A stretch of DNA of 64,000 bases. It comes from Microbacterium oleivorans (GTDB taxonomy: Bacteria > Actinomycetota > Actinomycetes > Actinomycetales > Microbacteriaceae). The position numbers and the translations under genes were made by a program. The stretch is taken from contig NZ_JAMBOV010000003.1 of assembly GCF_023715745.1 (NCBI RefSeq), positions 372,001-436,000 on the forward strand, read 5' to 3'. Shown one piece after another: positions 39,253 to 47,527 of the stretch. The notes below the pieces were generated by a model. The model saw nothing but the letters and a program-made list of their open reading frames with translations. It was not told where the DNA came from and made no database searches. Within the stretch, counting starts at the first letter, position 1. Each line of letters opens with the position of its first letter.

Positions 39253-39277
39253 GCGGGTCGAGGCTCGCTCGGACGCG

Positions 39278-39309
39278 ACGGGGATGCCGGGAATACCCGG
39301 CATCCCCGT
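39278..39309. terminator. Strong hairpin terminator
   Basis: ACGGGGATGCCGGG pairs perfectly with CCCGGCATCCCCGT over a 4-base AATA loop, followed by TTATCGTTC. This 14-bp stem lies 25 bases after the DUF885 stop and separates it from the LLM oxidoreductase gene. Confidence 0.8.
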
Positions 39310-39314
39310 TATCG

Positions 39315-39332
39315 TTCATTCAGCTGAATGAA
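39315..39332 (+). promoter_or_regulatory. Perfect 18-bp palindrome, probable operator
   Basis: TTCATTCAGCTGAATGAA is an uninterrupted palindrome ending one base before the AAGGGA ribosome-binding site of the LLM oxidoreductase. It is AT-rich in a GC-rich genome. Size and position fit an operator for a dimeric regulator (MarR, HxlR or TetR size class); no such regulator gene is adjacent. Confidence 0.6.
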
Positions 39333-39342
39333 AGGGACGGAC

Positions 39343-40374
39343 ATGACCGCAGTGGAGCTCGGGCTCGACACCTTCGGGGACATCACGGTGGACGAGCACG
39401 GGGAGAGGGTGTCCGGCGCGCAGGCGATCCGGAACCTCCTCGCCCAGGCGACTCTCGCCGACCAGGTGGGCGTCGACTTCATCGGCGTGGGCGAGCACCA
39501 TAGAGCCGAGTACGCGGTCTCCAGTCCCGAGATCGTCCTCTCCGCGATCGCCGCACGCACCGAGCGGATCCGGGTGGGCACGGCGGTCACGGTGCTCTCG
39601 AGCGACGATCCGGTGCGCGTGTACGAGCGATTCGCGACGCTTGCGGCGATCTCGGAGGGCCGGGCAGAGGTGATCCTCGGGCGCGGATCCTTCATCGAGT
39701 CCTTCCCGCTCTTCGGGTTCGACCTCTCCGACTACGAGACGCTCTTCGAGGAGCGCCTCGAGCTCTTCTCCCTGCTGCGTCAGGAGAAGCCCGTCACCTG
39801 GCAGGGGACCACCCGTCCCGCGCTGCAGGGGGCGGATGTCTTCCCGAAGACGGAGAACGGGATCCGCGCCTGGGTCGGCGTCGGCGGTTCGCCGGAGTCC
39901 GTCATCCGCACCGCGCGCTACGGGTACGGCCTCATGCTCGCGATCATCGGCGGTCCGGCGGCGCGGTTCCGGCCCTACGTCGACCTGTACCACCGCGCGA
40001 TCGGCGAGCTCGGCACCGAGGCGCAGCCCATCGGCATCCACTCACCCGGCCACATCGCCGACACCGATGAGCAGGCGTGGGAGGAGGCCTACCCGGGGTT
40101 CGAGGCGCAGAACAACACGATCGGGCGCGACCGCGGGTGGCCGCCGTACAGCCGGATGCGGTTCCAGCACGAGATCGGACCCGAGGGATCCATCTACGCG
40201 GGATCGCCCGAGACGGTCGCCCGGAAGATCGCCGACACGATCACGACCCTCGGCGCGGGGCGTTTCGACCTCAAGTACGCGAACGGCACGCTCGGGCACG
40301 ACAAGCTCCTGCGTTCGGTCGAACTGTACGGAACGAAGGTCATCCCGCTCGTGCGCGAGATGCTCGGCGAGTGA
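39343..40374 (+). CDS. LLM class flavin-dependent oxidoreductase
   Basis: A 343-residue bacterial luciferase-like F420/FMN-dependent oxidoreductase: VELGLDTFGDIT, GVGEHHRAEYAVSSPEIVLSAIAARTERIRVGTAVTVLSSDDPVRV, then GRAEVILGRGSFIESFPLFG. It probably oxidises or reduces a small organic compound with FMNH2; the substrate is unknown. ATG 39343 is chosen over ATG 39328 because AAAGGGA lies six bases upstream and ATG 39328 is inside the palindromic operator. Confidence 0.88.
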   Translation: MTAVELGLDTFGDITVDEHGERVSGAQAIRNLLAQATLADQVGVDFIGVGEHHRAEYAVSSPEIVLSAIAARTERIRVGTAVTVLSSDDPVRVYERFATLAAISEGRAEVILGRGSFIESFPLFGFDLSDYETLFEERLELFSLLRQEKPVTWQGTTRPALQGADVFPKTENGIRAWVGVGGSPESVIRTARYGYGLMLAIIGGPAARFRPYVDLYHRAIGELGTEAQPIGIHSPGHIADTDEQAWEEAYPGFEAQNNTIGRDRGWPPYSRMRFQHEIGPEGSIYAGSPETVARKIADTITTLGAGRFDLKYANGTLGHDKLLRSVELYGTKVIPLVREMLGE

Positions 40375-40397
40375 CCCGCGGAGGGCCGAGCGCCTCA

Positions 40398-40403
40398 TAC
40401 GAT
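40398..40403 (+). promoter_or_regulatory. -10 box of the MFS transporter gene
   Basis: TACGAT lies six bases before ATG 40410, the same leaderless spacing as polA and pdtaR. Confidence 0.45.
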
Positions 40404-40409
40404 GCAGGG

Positions 40410-41759
40410 ATGACCGCGACCCCGACGCGCACGCTGACCCAGCGACTCGACCGGCTGCCGTTCACGCGCACACACCTCCGGGTGCTGACCGGATCCGGCG
40501 CCGGATGGGCGCTCGACGCCATGGACGTCGGGCTCATCTCGTTCGTGATCGCCGCCCTCGTGAACGAGTGGCAGCTGACGACGGCGGAGACGTCGTGGAT
40601 CGCGTCCGCGGGCTTCGCCGGCATGGCGATCGGCGCCACCGTCGGCGGGCTCCTGGCCGACCGGATCGGCCGGCGATCGGTCTTCGCCCTGACGCTGCTC
40701 GTGTACGGCGTCGCGACGGGCGCGAGCGCGCTCGCGGGCGGGCTCGTCGCCCTCATCGCGCTGCGGTTCCTCGTCGGACTGGGGCTCGGTGCCGAGCTGC
40801 CGGTGGCGAGCACGTACGTGAGCGAGTTCGCGCCGGCGCGGATGCGGGGGCGCATCATCGTCGTGCTCGAAGCCTTCTGGGCGGTCGGATGGACCGCATC
40901 CGCGCTCATCGGGTACCTCGTGATCCCCTCCGTTCCGGAGGGGTGGCGATGGGCGCTCGCGATCGGCGCGATCCCCGCCGTCTATGCGCTCGTCGTCCGC
41001 TGGGCCCTCCCCGAGTCGCCGCGCTGGCTCTCCTCCCGCGGACGTGTGACGGACGCCGACCGCGTGGTGACGGGGCTCGAGTCCTCGCCCGCCGTGTTCG
41101 GTCGCGTCGCTCCGTCGGTCGCGGAAGCACCCGACCCGGGGGTCGCTCCCGCCACGACCGTCGCGGCGCGCCTGCGGGGACTGTGGGCGCCCGCGGTCCG
41201 CGTCCGGACCGCGGCCCTCTGGGTGGTGTGGTTCTGCGTCAACTTCTCGTACTACGGCGCCTTCATCTGGATTCCGACGCTGCTCGTGTCGCAGGGGTTC
41301 GGCCTGGTGCGCAGCTTCGAGTTCACGCTCATCATCACGCTCGCGCAGGTGCCCGGATATGCGGTCGCCGCCTGGCTCATCGAGGTGTGGGGTCGCCGCG
41401 CGACCCTGTCCGTCTTCCTCGCGGGTTCGGCTGTCGCTGCGATCCTCTTCGGGCAGGCGACGTCCGTCCCCGCGATCCTCGCGACCGGGATGGCGCTGTC
41501 CTTCTTCAACCTCGGCGCGTGGGGTGCGCTGTACGCCGTGACCCCCGAGACGTATCCGACGTCGCTGCGCGCGACGGGAGCGGGATGGGCCGCCGGCGTC
41601 GGTCGCATCGCGTCGATCCTCGCGCCACCGGCTGTTCCCGCCCTGCAGGCCATGGGCGGCATCCCCGCGGTCTTCATCGTCCTGAGTGCCTTCTTCGCCG
41701 TGGCCGCGGCGGCGACGTGGGGTCTCGCCGAATCCCGCGGGCGGAGCCTCGCGGAGTGA
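40410..41759 (+). CDS. MFS transporter, sugar/organic acid porter type
   Basis: A 449-residue transporter with 12 predicted TM helices. Helix 2-3 loop GLLADRIGRRSVF and helix 4 RFLVGLGLGAELPVASTYVSEFAPARMRGR match the sugar-porter/aromatic-acid:proton symporter branch; LPESPRWLSSRGR follows helix 6 and YPTSLRATGAGWA lies in the second half. Substrate is not predictable. It starts 35 bases after the LLM oxidoreductase stop, from its own promoter. Confidence 0.88.
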   Translation: MTATPTRTLTQRLDRLPFTRTHLRVLTGSGAGWALDAMDVGLISFVIAALVNEWQLTTAETSWIASAGFAGMAIGATVGGLLADRIGRRSVFALTLLVYGVATGASALAGGLVALIALRFLVGLGLGAELPVASTYVSEFAPARMRGRIIVVLEAFWAVGWTASALIGYLVIPSVPEGWRWALAIGAIPAVYALVVRWALPESPRWLSSRGRVTDADRVVTGLESSPAVFGRVAPSVAEAPDPGVAPATTVAARLRGLWAPAVRVRTAALWVVWFCVNFSYYGAFIWIPTLLVSQGFGLVRSFEFTLIITLAQVPGYAVAAWLIEVWGRRATLSVFLAGSAVAAILFGQATSVPAILATGMALSFFNLGAWGALYAVTPETYPTSLRATGAGWAAGVGRIASILAPPAVPALQAMGGIPAVFIVLSAFFAVAAAATWGLAESRGRSLAE

Positions 41760-41767
41760 GTGGCTCC

Positions 41768-41773
41768 TACGCT
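41768..41773 (+). promoter_or_regulatory. -10 box of the SGNH hydrolase gene
   Basis: TACGCT lies six bases before ATG 41780, separated by GGAGGG. Confidence 0.45.
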
Positions 41774-41779
41774 GGAGGG

Positions 41780-42541
41780 ATGCCGCAGGACATCCGCTAC
41801 GTCGCGATCGGGGATTCGTTCACGGAAGGCGTCGGCGATGAGCTGCCCGATGGGACCGTCCGCGGGTGGGCGGACCTCGTGGCGCAGGGATGGGCGGACT
41901 CACGCGGCGCCCCGATCTCGTACGCGAACCTCGCGATCCGCGGCAAGCTCATGCAGCCGATCGTGGAGGAGCAGCTGGAGCGAGCGCTCGCCCTGCACCC
42001 GACGCACCTCTCGTTCAACGGGGGCGGCAACGACATGCTGCGGCCCCGGACGCCCATCTCCCGCATCGCGGACGCGTTCACCCATGTCCTGCGCCGGTGC
42101 GACGAGGAGGGCGTGACGATGATCGTCCTCTCCGGTGCGAACCCCTCTGCGCAGCTGCCCCTGCCGCGACTGATCCAGCGGCGGGGCGACGAGCTGTCGC
42201 GGGCCGTGGTCGACCGCATCCGGGGGAGGGACGACCTCGTCGTCGCGCTGAACTGGCCGGACCGGGAGCTCTCTGACCCCTCGTTCTGGTCCGACGACCG
42301 GCTGCACATGAACTCCCGCGGGCACCACCGGGTGGCGGCGCGCGTGCTCGAGGCGCTGGGGGAGCGGGCCCCCGACGGATGGTGGCGGCTCGAGGAGGAG
42401 GACACTGCGGTCGCGCTCGGCCGTGGCCGCTACTTCCGCGAGCACCTCGGACCCTGGCTGCGGCGGCGTCTGACCGGCACCTCGTCCGGGGACGGGCGCG
42501 AGCCGAAGTTCGCCGACTGGATCCCCGTCGAGCCGCGCTGA
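41780..42541 (+). CDS. SGNH/GDSL hydrolase family protein
   Basis: A 253-residue esterase/lipase-like enzyme. Block I is AIGDSFTEGVGDE (nucleophile Ser12), block II lies around YANLAIRGK, block III is FNGGGNDML, and block V is SDDRLHMNSRGHHRVA with the catalytic Asp-x-x-His. No signal peptide is seen, so it acts inside the cell. The short start is supported by the -10 box; the very long upstream frame runs through the MFS and LLM genes and is rejected. Confidence 0.9.
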   Translation: MPQDIRYVAIGDSFTEGVGDELPDGTVRGWADLVAQGWADSRGAPISYANLAIRGKLMQPIVEEQLERALALHPTHLSFNGGGNDMLRPRTPISRIADAFTHVLRRCDEEGVTMIVLSGANPSAQLPLPRLIQRRGDELSRAVVDRIRGRDDLVVALNWPDRELSDPSFWSDDRLHMNSRGHHRVAARVLEALGERAPDGWWRLEEEDTAVALGRGRYFREHLGPWLRRRLTGTSSGDGREPKFADWIPVEPR

Positions 42542-42543
42542 CC

Positions 42544-42575
42544 CCTGGATCGGCGTCCTGTCAAGAGGATCCAGG
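42544..42575 (+). terminator. Weak hairpin after the SGNH hydrolase gene
   Basis: CCTGGATC and GATCCAGG form an 8-bp stem with a 16-base loop directly after the stop. There is no T tract, so function is uncertain. Confidence 0.35.
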
Positions 42576-42630
42576 AATCTGGGAGGGTCCGGGATGATCG
42601 GAGCACACAGCCTAGAAAGGGAGTGTGCGC

Positions 42631-42888
42631 ATGAGCATCGGAACCGGAATCGTGCTGTTCGTCATCGGGGCCATCCTGGTGTTCGCCGTCAATGTCGACG
42701 TCCAGTACGTCAACCTCGACATGATCGGCTACATCCTCATGGTCGCCGGCGCTGTCGTCTTCATCATCGGTCTCGTGCTGATGCTGCGGCGGCGTTCCAG
42801 CGAGTCGACCGTCCGAACGGTCGACCCTGTCGCGGGGGAGCGGGTCACCCGCTCCGAGACGCGCACGTCGGGAGACGGCACGTACTGA
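42631..42888 (+). CDS. Small membrane protein, DUF6458-like
   Basis: An 85-residue protein starting MSIGTGIVLFVIGAILVFAVNV, with a second helix DMIGYILMVAGAVVFIIGLVLML and a polar, arginine-rich tail. It resembles a family of uncharacterised actinobacterial two-helix membrane proteins (DUF6458). ATG 42631 is chosen over GTG 42625 because AGAAAGGGA lies eight bases upstream of it. A strong terminator follows. No function can be assigned. Confidence 0.8.
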   Translation: MSIGTGIVLFVIGAILVFAVNVDVQYVNLDMIGYILMVAGAVVFIIGLVLMLRRRSSESTVRTVDPVAGERVTRSETRTSGDGTY

Positions 42889-42903
42889 CACGCTGCAGGA
42901 CCT

Positions 42904-42932
42904 CGAAGGCCCGTCTGTGAGACGGGCCTTCG
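42904..42932. terminator. Intrinsic terminator, probably bidirectional
   Basis: CGAAGGCCCGTCT pairs perfectly with AGACGGGCCTTCG over a GTG loop, followed by TCGTCGTGTGT. It lies between the convergent small membrane protein gene and the minus-strand MFS gene. Confidence 0.85.
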
Positions 42933-42944
42933 TCGTGTGTGCCG

Positions 42945-44258
42945 TCAGCGACGAGGCCGACGGGGCGGATCCATTCCGATGTGGATGCGGGTGCGTCGAC
43001 GCTCGATGCTGATGAACGTCGCTCCGAGGATCCACAGCGGGATCTGGACCAGGAAGGCGATGCGGAAGGCCTCGAGCCGGTAGGTGTCGGGCGTGCCGGC
43101 ACCCTGGAGGTCGAGCACGAAGCCGATCGCGAAGATCGCCAGAAGCGCGGCGAGGAATCCCCCCGCATTCGTGACGCCGGTCGCGGTGCTGAGTCGATGC
43201 GACGGATTGTGCGTGCGGGCGTGGTCGAACGCGATCATGGAGGCGGGACCGCCCATCGCCAGGGCCACGAGGAGGATGATGAGCAGCCAGAGCGGCGCAG
43301 GACCCGGCCACACGATGACGGCCGACCAGGCGACGATCTGGAACCCGACCGCAGGGAGCACGAGCGCGCGGGAGCGGTGGAGCGGGGCGCGGCGCGAGAG
43401 CTCGCCCAGAACGGGGCCGAGGGCCATCCCGGCGAACACGTAGAGCGACGTGAGGGCGCCGGCCTCGGCGACCGTTCTCCCCTCGCCCGCCGTGAGATAA
43501 GGGAAGCCCCACAGCAGGATGAAGGCCGTCCCGGCGAAGGGCGTCGTGAAGTGCGACCAGAACGCGAGGCGTGTGCCGGGGTGAGCGAGCGCGGCGCGGA
43601 TGCCGACACCCGTGTCGATCGTCGAGGTGACGACGCGGATCGCCCCGGTGTCCGTGTCGACGCTCACATCGCGGACGCGGTCGGGCGGCCGGTTGCGGAC
43701 GAGGGCGAAGACGAGGACCGCGAACAGGACGCACAGCCCGGCGATGCCGCCGAAGGTGACCGACCACGACGTGGCGTGCAGGATCGTGGCGATCGGGATG
43801 ACGGCGACCAGCTGTCCCGCCTGCCCGAGGATTCCGGTCAGTTGCACCATCAACGGTCCGCGCTGGGCGGGGAACCAGGTGGCGACGAGACGGAGGACGG
43901 CCGGGAAGACGGCCGCGTCGCCGGCACCGAGGAGCATGCGCGCGACGATGGCGACACCCACGCTGGGGGAGAGGGCCATCGTCAGCTGGCCGACCGCCAT
44001 GAGAAGCATGCCGATCGTCATGATCGGCCGAGAGCCGAATCTGTCGAGGAGGATCCCGACGGGGATCTGCATGCCGCCGTAGACCGCGAGCTGGACGACG
44101 GCGAAGAGCGACAGCGTCGCGGCGTCGGCCTGGAATCTGTCCGCGGCGTCGACGCCGACGGCAGCCAGGGACGTGCGATTGGTGACCGCGAGGACGTAGG
44201 CCGCCACGCCCGTGCCCCAGATGATCCACGCACGCACGCCCGGACCGGTTCCCCTCAC
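42945..44258 (-). CDS. MFS transporter
   Basis: A 437-residue transporter with 12 hydrophobic segments: YVLAVTNRTSLAAVGVDAADRF, GGMQIPVGILLDRFGSRPIM (loop 2-3), GAGDAAVFPAVLRLVATWFPAQRGPL (helix 4-5 region, like nitrate/nitrite and anion:cation symporter relatives). The substrate is unknown. The GTG at 44258 is the first start giving a normal N-terminus just before TM1; the frame continues upstream antisense to the DUF427 gene and that part is rejected. Confidence 0.85.
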   Translation of the reverse strand: MRGTGPGVRAWIIWGTGVAAYVLAVTNRTSLAAVGVDAADRFQADAATLSLFAVVQLAVYGGMQIPVGILLDRFGSRPIMTIGMLLMAVGQLTMALSPSVGVAIVARMLLGAGDAAVFPAVLRLVATWFPAQRGPLMVQLTGILGQAGQLVAVIPIATILHATSWSVTFGGIAGLCVLFAVLVFALVRNRPPDRVRDVSVDTDTGAIRVVTSTIDTGVGIRAALAHPGTRLAFWSHFTTPFAGTAFILLWGFPYLTAGEGRTVAEAGALTSLYVFAGMALGPVLGELSRRAPLHRSRALVLPAVGFQIVAWSAVIVWPGPAPLWLLIILLVALAMGGPASMIAFDHARTHNPSHRLSTATGVTNAGGFLAALLAIFAIGFVLDLQGAGTPDTYRLEAFRIAFLVQIPLWILGATFISIERRRTRIHIGMDPPRRPRR

Positions 44259-44324
44259 CCCGCCCACGCTACTCTGCCGCGGGCGTACGCTGGCTCCACC
44301 CCACCCGGGCGAACGGAGGACGAC

Positions 44325-44627
44325 ATGAAGGCCACCATCGGCGACACGGTCATCGCAGAGGCGGATGACGACGAGATCATCCGCATCGAGGGGAACGCGT
44401 ACTTCCCCCCGTCGTCCGTGAAGGAGGGGGCGCTGGTCGAGAGTCCCACCCCGTACACGTGTCCGTGGAAGGGAGAGTGCCAGTACTTCCACATCGAAGC
44501 CGGTTCGGAACGACTCGCCGACGGCGCGTGGTCCTACCCGAACCCGTACCCCTCCGCCTTCGAGAGGGTGGGGAAGGACTTCTCGGGCTACGTCGCGTTC
44601 TCGCCGGGGGTCACTGTCCGAGCCTGA
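44325..44627 (+). CDS. DUF427 domain protein
   Basis: A 100-residue protein of the DUF427 family: MKATIGDTVIAEADDDEIIRIEGNAYFP, then YTCPWKGECQYFHI with conserved tryptophan and histidine, and AWSYPNPYP. The family folds as a small beta barrel; its function is unknown. A GGAGGACGAC ribosome-binding site precedes ATG 44325. It is divergent from the MFS gene and convergent with the GH35 gene, only 13 bases from the latter's stop. Confidence 0.9.
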   Translation: MKATIGDTVIAEADDDEIIRIEGNAYFPPSSVKEGALVESPTPYTCPWKGECQYFHIEAGSERLADGAWSYPNPYPSAFERVGKDFSGYVAFSPGVTVRA

Positions 44628-44640
44628 CGCGCCGTCGGCC

Positions 44641-46341
44641 TCACTCGTGCAGCGGGCCGAGCTCGGCGGCGGCGACGAATCGCGCCGTCACGGGGCGCGG
44701 CTGCTCGAGTTCGACGACCGTGATCCTGTTCCGCCCGGCGCGCGTGACCGGAGCGGGCACGTAGAGCGTTCGCTGCGGACCGTTGGACCAGTACCGACCG
44801 AGGAGGAAGTCGCCCACGAAGGCGTATCCCTTGCCCCATCCGGTCGTGTCGAGGAACAGGTCCGTCGGAGCATCGAGATCGAAGGCGCCGTCGGCCACCA
44901 ACAGCTCGGGCGCCGCCGCCGCCTCCGCCAAGAGGACGGGCGCGGTGGTCCAGCCGGCGAGCTCGACGCCGTCGACCGTGACCGGCCCGATCAGGCCCTT
45001 GACCTCACCCAGCCGTTCGTCGTAGTTCACACGGCCCTGCTCCTCGAGGAGGATCGAGAGGTGCCGCCCGGCGGGCAGGCGCAGCGCGTGTTCGTGGCGG
45101 GTGCGCGAGAGCGAGCCGACGCGGATGCCGTCGACCGACACCCAGGCGTGGTCCCGTACCTCTCCGATCTCGAGGGTGCCGCCGGTGAAGCCCTCCGCCA
45201 GCGAGCATTCGTAGCGCAGCAGCGTGCCGGTGTGCCCGGCATCCTCGAACGTGACGATCCCCGCCAGCGCCGAGGATGACGCGGATGTCGCGGGGGCCGC
45301 GACAAGATCCACGTCGAACTGCGGGCGGCGTGCGGAGGCCGCCGGCGTCTCGGCGGGGACGGGCGCGTACTTCGCGATGACCTCACGGAAGGCGTGGAAC
45401 TTCTCGGTCGGATCGCCTGCCTCGTCGAGCGGCGCGTCGTAGTCGTACGACGTCGTGATCGGCAGGTAGCGACCCTTGTCGTTCGCACCGTTGTTGGTGC
45501 CGAAGTTGCTGCCGCCGTGGAACATGTAGATGTTGACGGAGGCGCCGGCGGCCAGGAGGTCGTCCAACTCACGGGCGGCGGTCGCCGCATCCGTCGTGTG
45601 ATGCTGCCCGCCCCACCAGTCGAACCAGCCGTCCCAGAACTCCGAGCACATCAAGGGGCCCGTCGGCTGATGGGCCCGCAGCGTCGCGAGCCGCTCGTGC
45701 GCCCGGGATCCGAAGGAGCCGGTGAGGTGCAGTCCGGGGAGGGAACCCGCAGCCAGCATGTCGTCCTCGGGCTGATCGACCGTCGTGAGCGGCACGGTGA
45801 TGCCGGCGTCGCGCGTGACCCGGACGAGCTCGGCGAGGTAGTCCTTGTCCGACCCGTAGGCGCCGTACTCGTTCTCGATCTGAACGAGGATCACGTTGCC
45901 GCCGCGGTCGATCTGCCGGGGAGCGACGACGCGGTACACGCGGCGCAGGTACGTCTCGAGCGCAGCCTGGTACACGGCATCCGTCCGCCGCAGCCGGATG
46001 CCGGGTGTCGCCGTCAGCCACGTGGGCAATCCGCCGTTGTGCCACTCGGCGCAGATGTATGGTCCGGGTCGGACGATGGCGTGCATGCCCTCGGCGGCGA
46101 TGAGGTCGAGGAACCGGCCGAGGTCGAGCCCGCCGGTCTCGGTCCACTGGCCCTCGACGGGTTCGTGGGCGTTCCAGGCGACATAGGTCTCGATGGCGTT
46201 GAGACCCATGAGGCGGGCTTTGCGGATGCGGTCGGCCCAGTCTCCCGGGTGGACCCGGAAGTAGTGCAGCGCGCCCGAGATGACGCGATGCGGCCGGCCG
46301 TCCAGCAGGAAGTCGCGGTCGCCGATGGCGAAAGTGCTCAT
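44641..46341 (-). CDS. Beta-galactosidase, glycoside hydrolase family 35
   Basis: A 566-residue GH35 enzyme that removes terminal beta-D-galactose with retention. The (beta/alpha)8 domain starts FAIGDRDFLLDGRPHRVISGALHYFRVHP; the general acid/base is Glu158 in VQIENEYGAYG and the nucleophile is Glu234 in MCSEFWDGWFDWWGG. Beta-sandwich domains follow from about residue 350. No signal peptide is present, so it is intracellular. A GGAG site precedes the ATG. It is transcribed divergently from the LacI gene through a shared 85-bp region with an operator-like site, so it is probably controlled by that repressor. Confidence 0.93.
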   Translation of the reverse strand: MSTFAIGDRDFLLDGRPHRVISGALHYFRVHPGDWADRIRKARLMGLNAIETYVAWNAHEPVEGQWTETGGLDLGRFLDLIAAEGMHAIVRPGPYICAEWHNGGLPTWLTATPGIRLRRTDAVYQAALETYLRRVYRVVAPRQIDRGGNVILVQIENEYGAYGSDKDYLAELVRVTRDAGITVPLTTVDQPEDDMLAAGSLPGLHLTGSFGSRAHERLATLRAHQPTGPLMCSEFWDGWFDWWGGQHHTTDAATAARELDDLLAAGASVNIYMFHGGSNFGTNNGANDKGRYLPITTSYDYDAPLDEAGDPTEKFHAFREVIAKYAPVPAETPAASARRPQFDVDLVAAPATSASSSALAGIVTFEDAGHTGTLLRYECSLAEGFTGGTLEIGEVRDHAWVSVDGIRVGSLSRTRHEHALRLPAGRHLSILLEEQGRVNYDERLGEVKGLIGPVTVDGVELAGWTTAPVLLAEAAAAPELLVADGAFDLDAPTDLFLDTTGWGKGYAFVGDFLLGRYWSNGPQRTLYVPAPVTRAGRNRITVVELEQPRPVTARFVAAAELGPLHE

Positions 46342-46413
46342 GTGATCTCCGCTCGGGGGCCTGCGGTCCGGCGTTCGCGTGACGGAGGTGCCGCGTCGTC
46401 GCGTGAACTGCTA

Positions 46414-46427
46414 TGTTTACGCAATCA
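46414..46427. promoter_or_regulatory. LacI-type operator in the GH35/LacI divergent promoter
   Basis: TGTTTACGCAATCA is an imperfect palindrome with a central CG, the typical LacI/GalR form; 10 of 14 positions are symmetric. Its last base is the A of the LacI-family gene's ATG, and it lies 73 bases before the GH35 start. It is placed to control both genes. Confidence 0.55.
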
Positions 46428-47527
46428 TGTCGCCTCAGCGTAGCACGCGACCGGCTCCCGACGAGGGCGTCGTCACCCCCGCCGCCGAACCCGCGGTGCG
46501 TCGGGGCGGTACCCCGCACGGCGGGCCGACGCAGGCCGACGTCGCACGGCATGCGGGCGTCTCGGCGCAGACGGTGTCGCGCGTCGTGACAGGTGCTGCG
46601 CGGGTCGACGAGCCGACCCGGGAACGCGTCCTCGCGAGCATGCGCGAGCTCGGCTACCGGCCCAACCGTGCCGCCCGCGCATTGCGTTCCGCCCGCTACC
46701 GCAGCATCGGCGTGGTCATGAGTGACCTCACCTCGTACGGCAGCGTTCGGACATGGGAGGCGATCTCGCGGGCGGGCGCCGCCTCCGGATACGCGGTCGC
46801 GCTCGTGCCGACGGCGCGCTTCGATCGCGCGGCGGTGACCGAGGCGATCGAGCGCGCCCGCGATCAGGCCGTCGACGGCCTCGTCATCGCGATCGGCGAT
46901 CACCTCTCGGCGGGGGAGGACCTTCCGCTGCCGGACGACATCCCCGTCGTCGTCGTGGATGCCTCGGCCCTCGAGGATCGCTCCTTCGTCGACACCGATC
47001 AGACGATGGGCGCCGGCCAAGCCGTCGGGCACCTGCTCGCGCTCGGTCACCGCACGGTCCACCACGTCGCGGGGCCTGTCAACTCGTACTCCGCAGTGCG
47101 CCGCGAGGACGGCTGGCGGACCGCCCTGGCCGCGGCGGGCCGCGACGTGCCGGGGGTGGAGCGCGGCGACTGGAGCGCGCTGTCCGGCTACGCCGCGGGC
47201 TGCCGGCTGCGCGACCGCCCGGACGTGACCGCCGTCTTCGCGGCGAACGATCAGATGGCGCTCGGTGTCCTTCGCGCACTCCACGAGACGGGCGTCGCCG
47301 TGCCGGCTCGGGTCAGCGTCGTGGGATTCGACGACATGCCCGAGGCGGCGCAGTTCTGGCCGCCGCTGACCTCCGTCCACCAGGAGTTCGACGAGGTCGG
47401 CCGCGCCGCCGTCGACGTCCTCCTCACCCGCATCGACGACGCGGCGGCCCTCCGCCGTCTGCTCGTGCCCACCCGACTGGTCGTGCGAGGCAGCACGGCC
47501 CCCGTCCTTCGAAAGGCGACCCCATGA
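46427..47527 (+). CDS. LacI family transcriptional regulator
   Basis: A 366-residue repressor: HTH at about residues 35-55 (TQADVARHAGVSAQTVSRVVTG), hinge helix ELGYRPNRAARALRS, then a periplasmic-binding-like effector domain from IGVVMSDLTSYGSV to the end (FAANDQMALGVLRALHETG, VVGFDDMPEAAQFWPPLTSVHQ). The effector is probably a mono- or oligosaccharide released from the substrate of the downstream enzymes. A roughly 33-residue unstructured N-terminal tail precedes the HTH. The stop overlaps the GH31 start (ATGA), so the regulator heads the operon. Confidence 0.92.
   Translation: MSPQRSTRPAPDEGVVTPAAEPAVRRGGTPHGGPTQADVARHAGVSAQTVSRVVTGAARVDEPTRERVLASMRELGYRPNRAARALRSARYRSIGVVMSDLTSYGSVRTWEAISRAGAASGYAVALVPTARFDRAAVTEAIERARDQAVDGLVIAIGDHLSAGEDLPLPDDIPVVVVDASALEDRSFVDTDQTMGAGQAVGHLLALGHRTVHHVAGPVNSYSAVRREDGWRTALAAAGRDVPGVERGDWSALSGYAAGCRLRDRPDVTAVFAANDQMALGVLRALHETGVAVPARVSVVGFDDMPEAAQFWPPLTSVHQEFDEVGRAAVDVLLTRIDDAAALRRLLVPTRLVVRGSTAPVLRKATP

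Noticed and set aside
42939-44324. N-terminal extension of the DUF427 frame over the MFS gene
   Set aside because: The extension is antisense to a clear 12-helix transporter and composed of Asp/Arg/Gly repeats; a good ribosome-binding site marks the short start at 44325.
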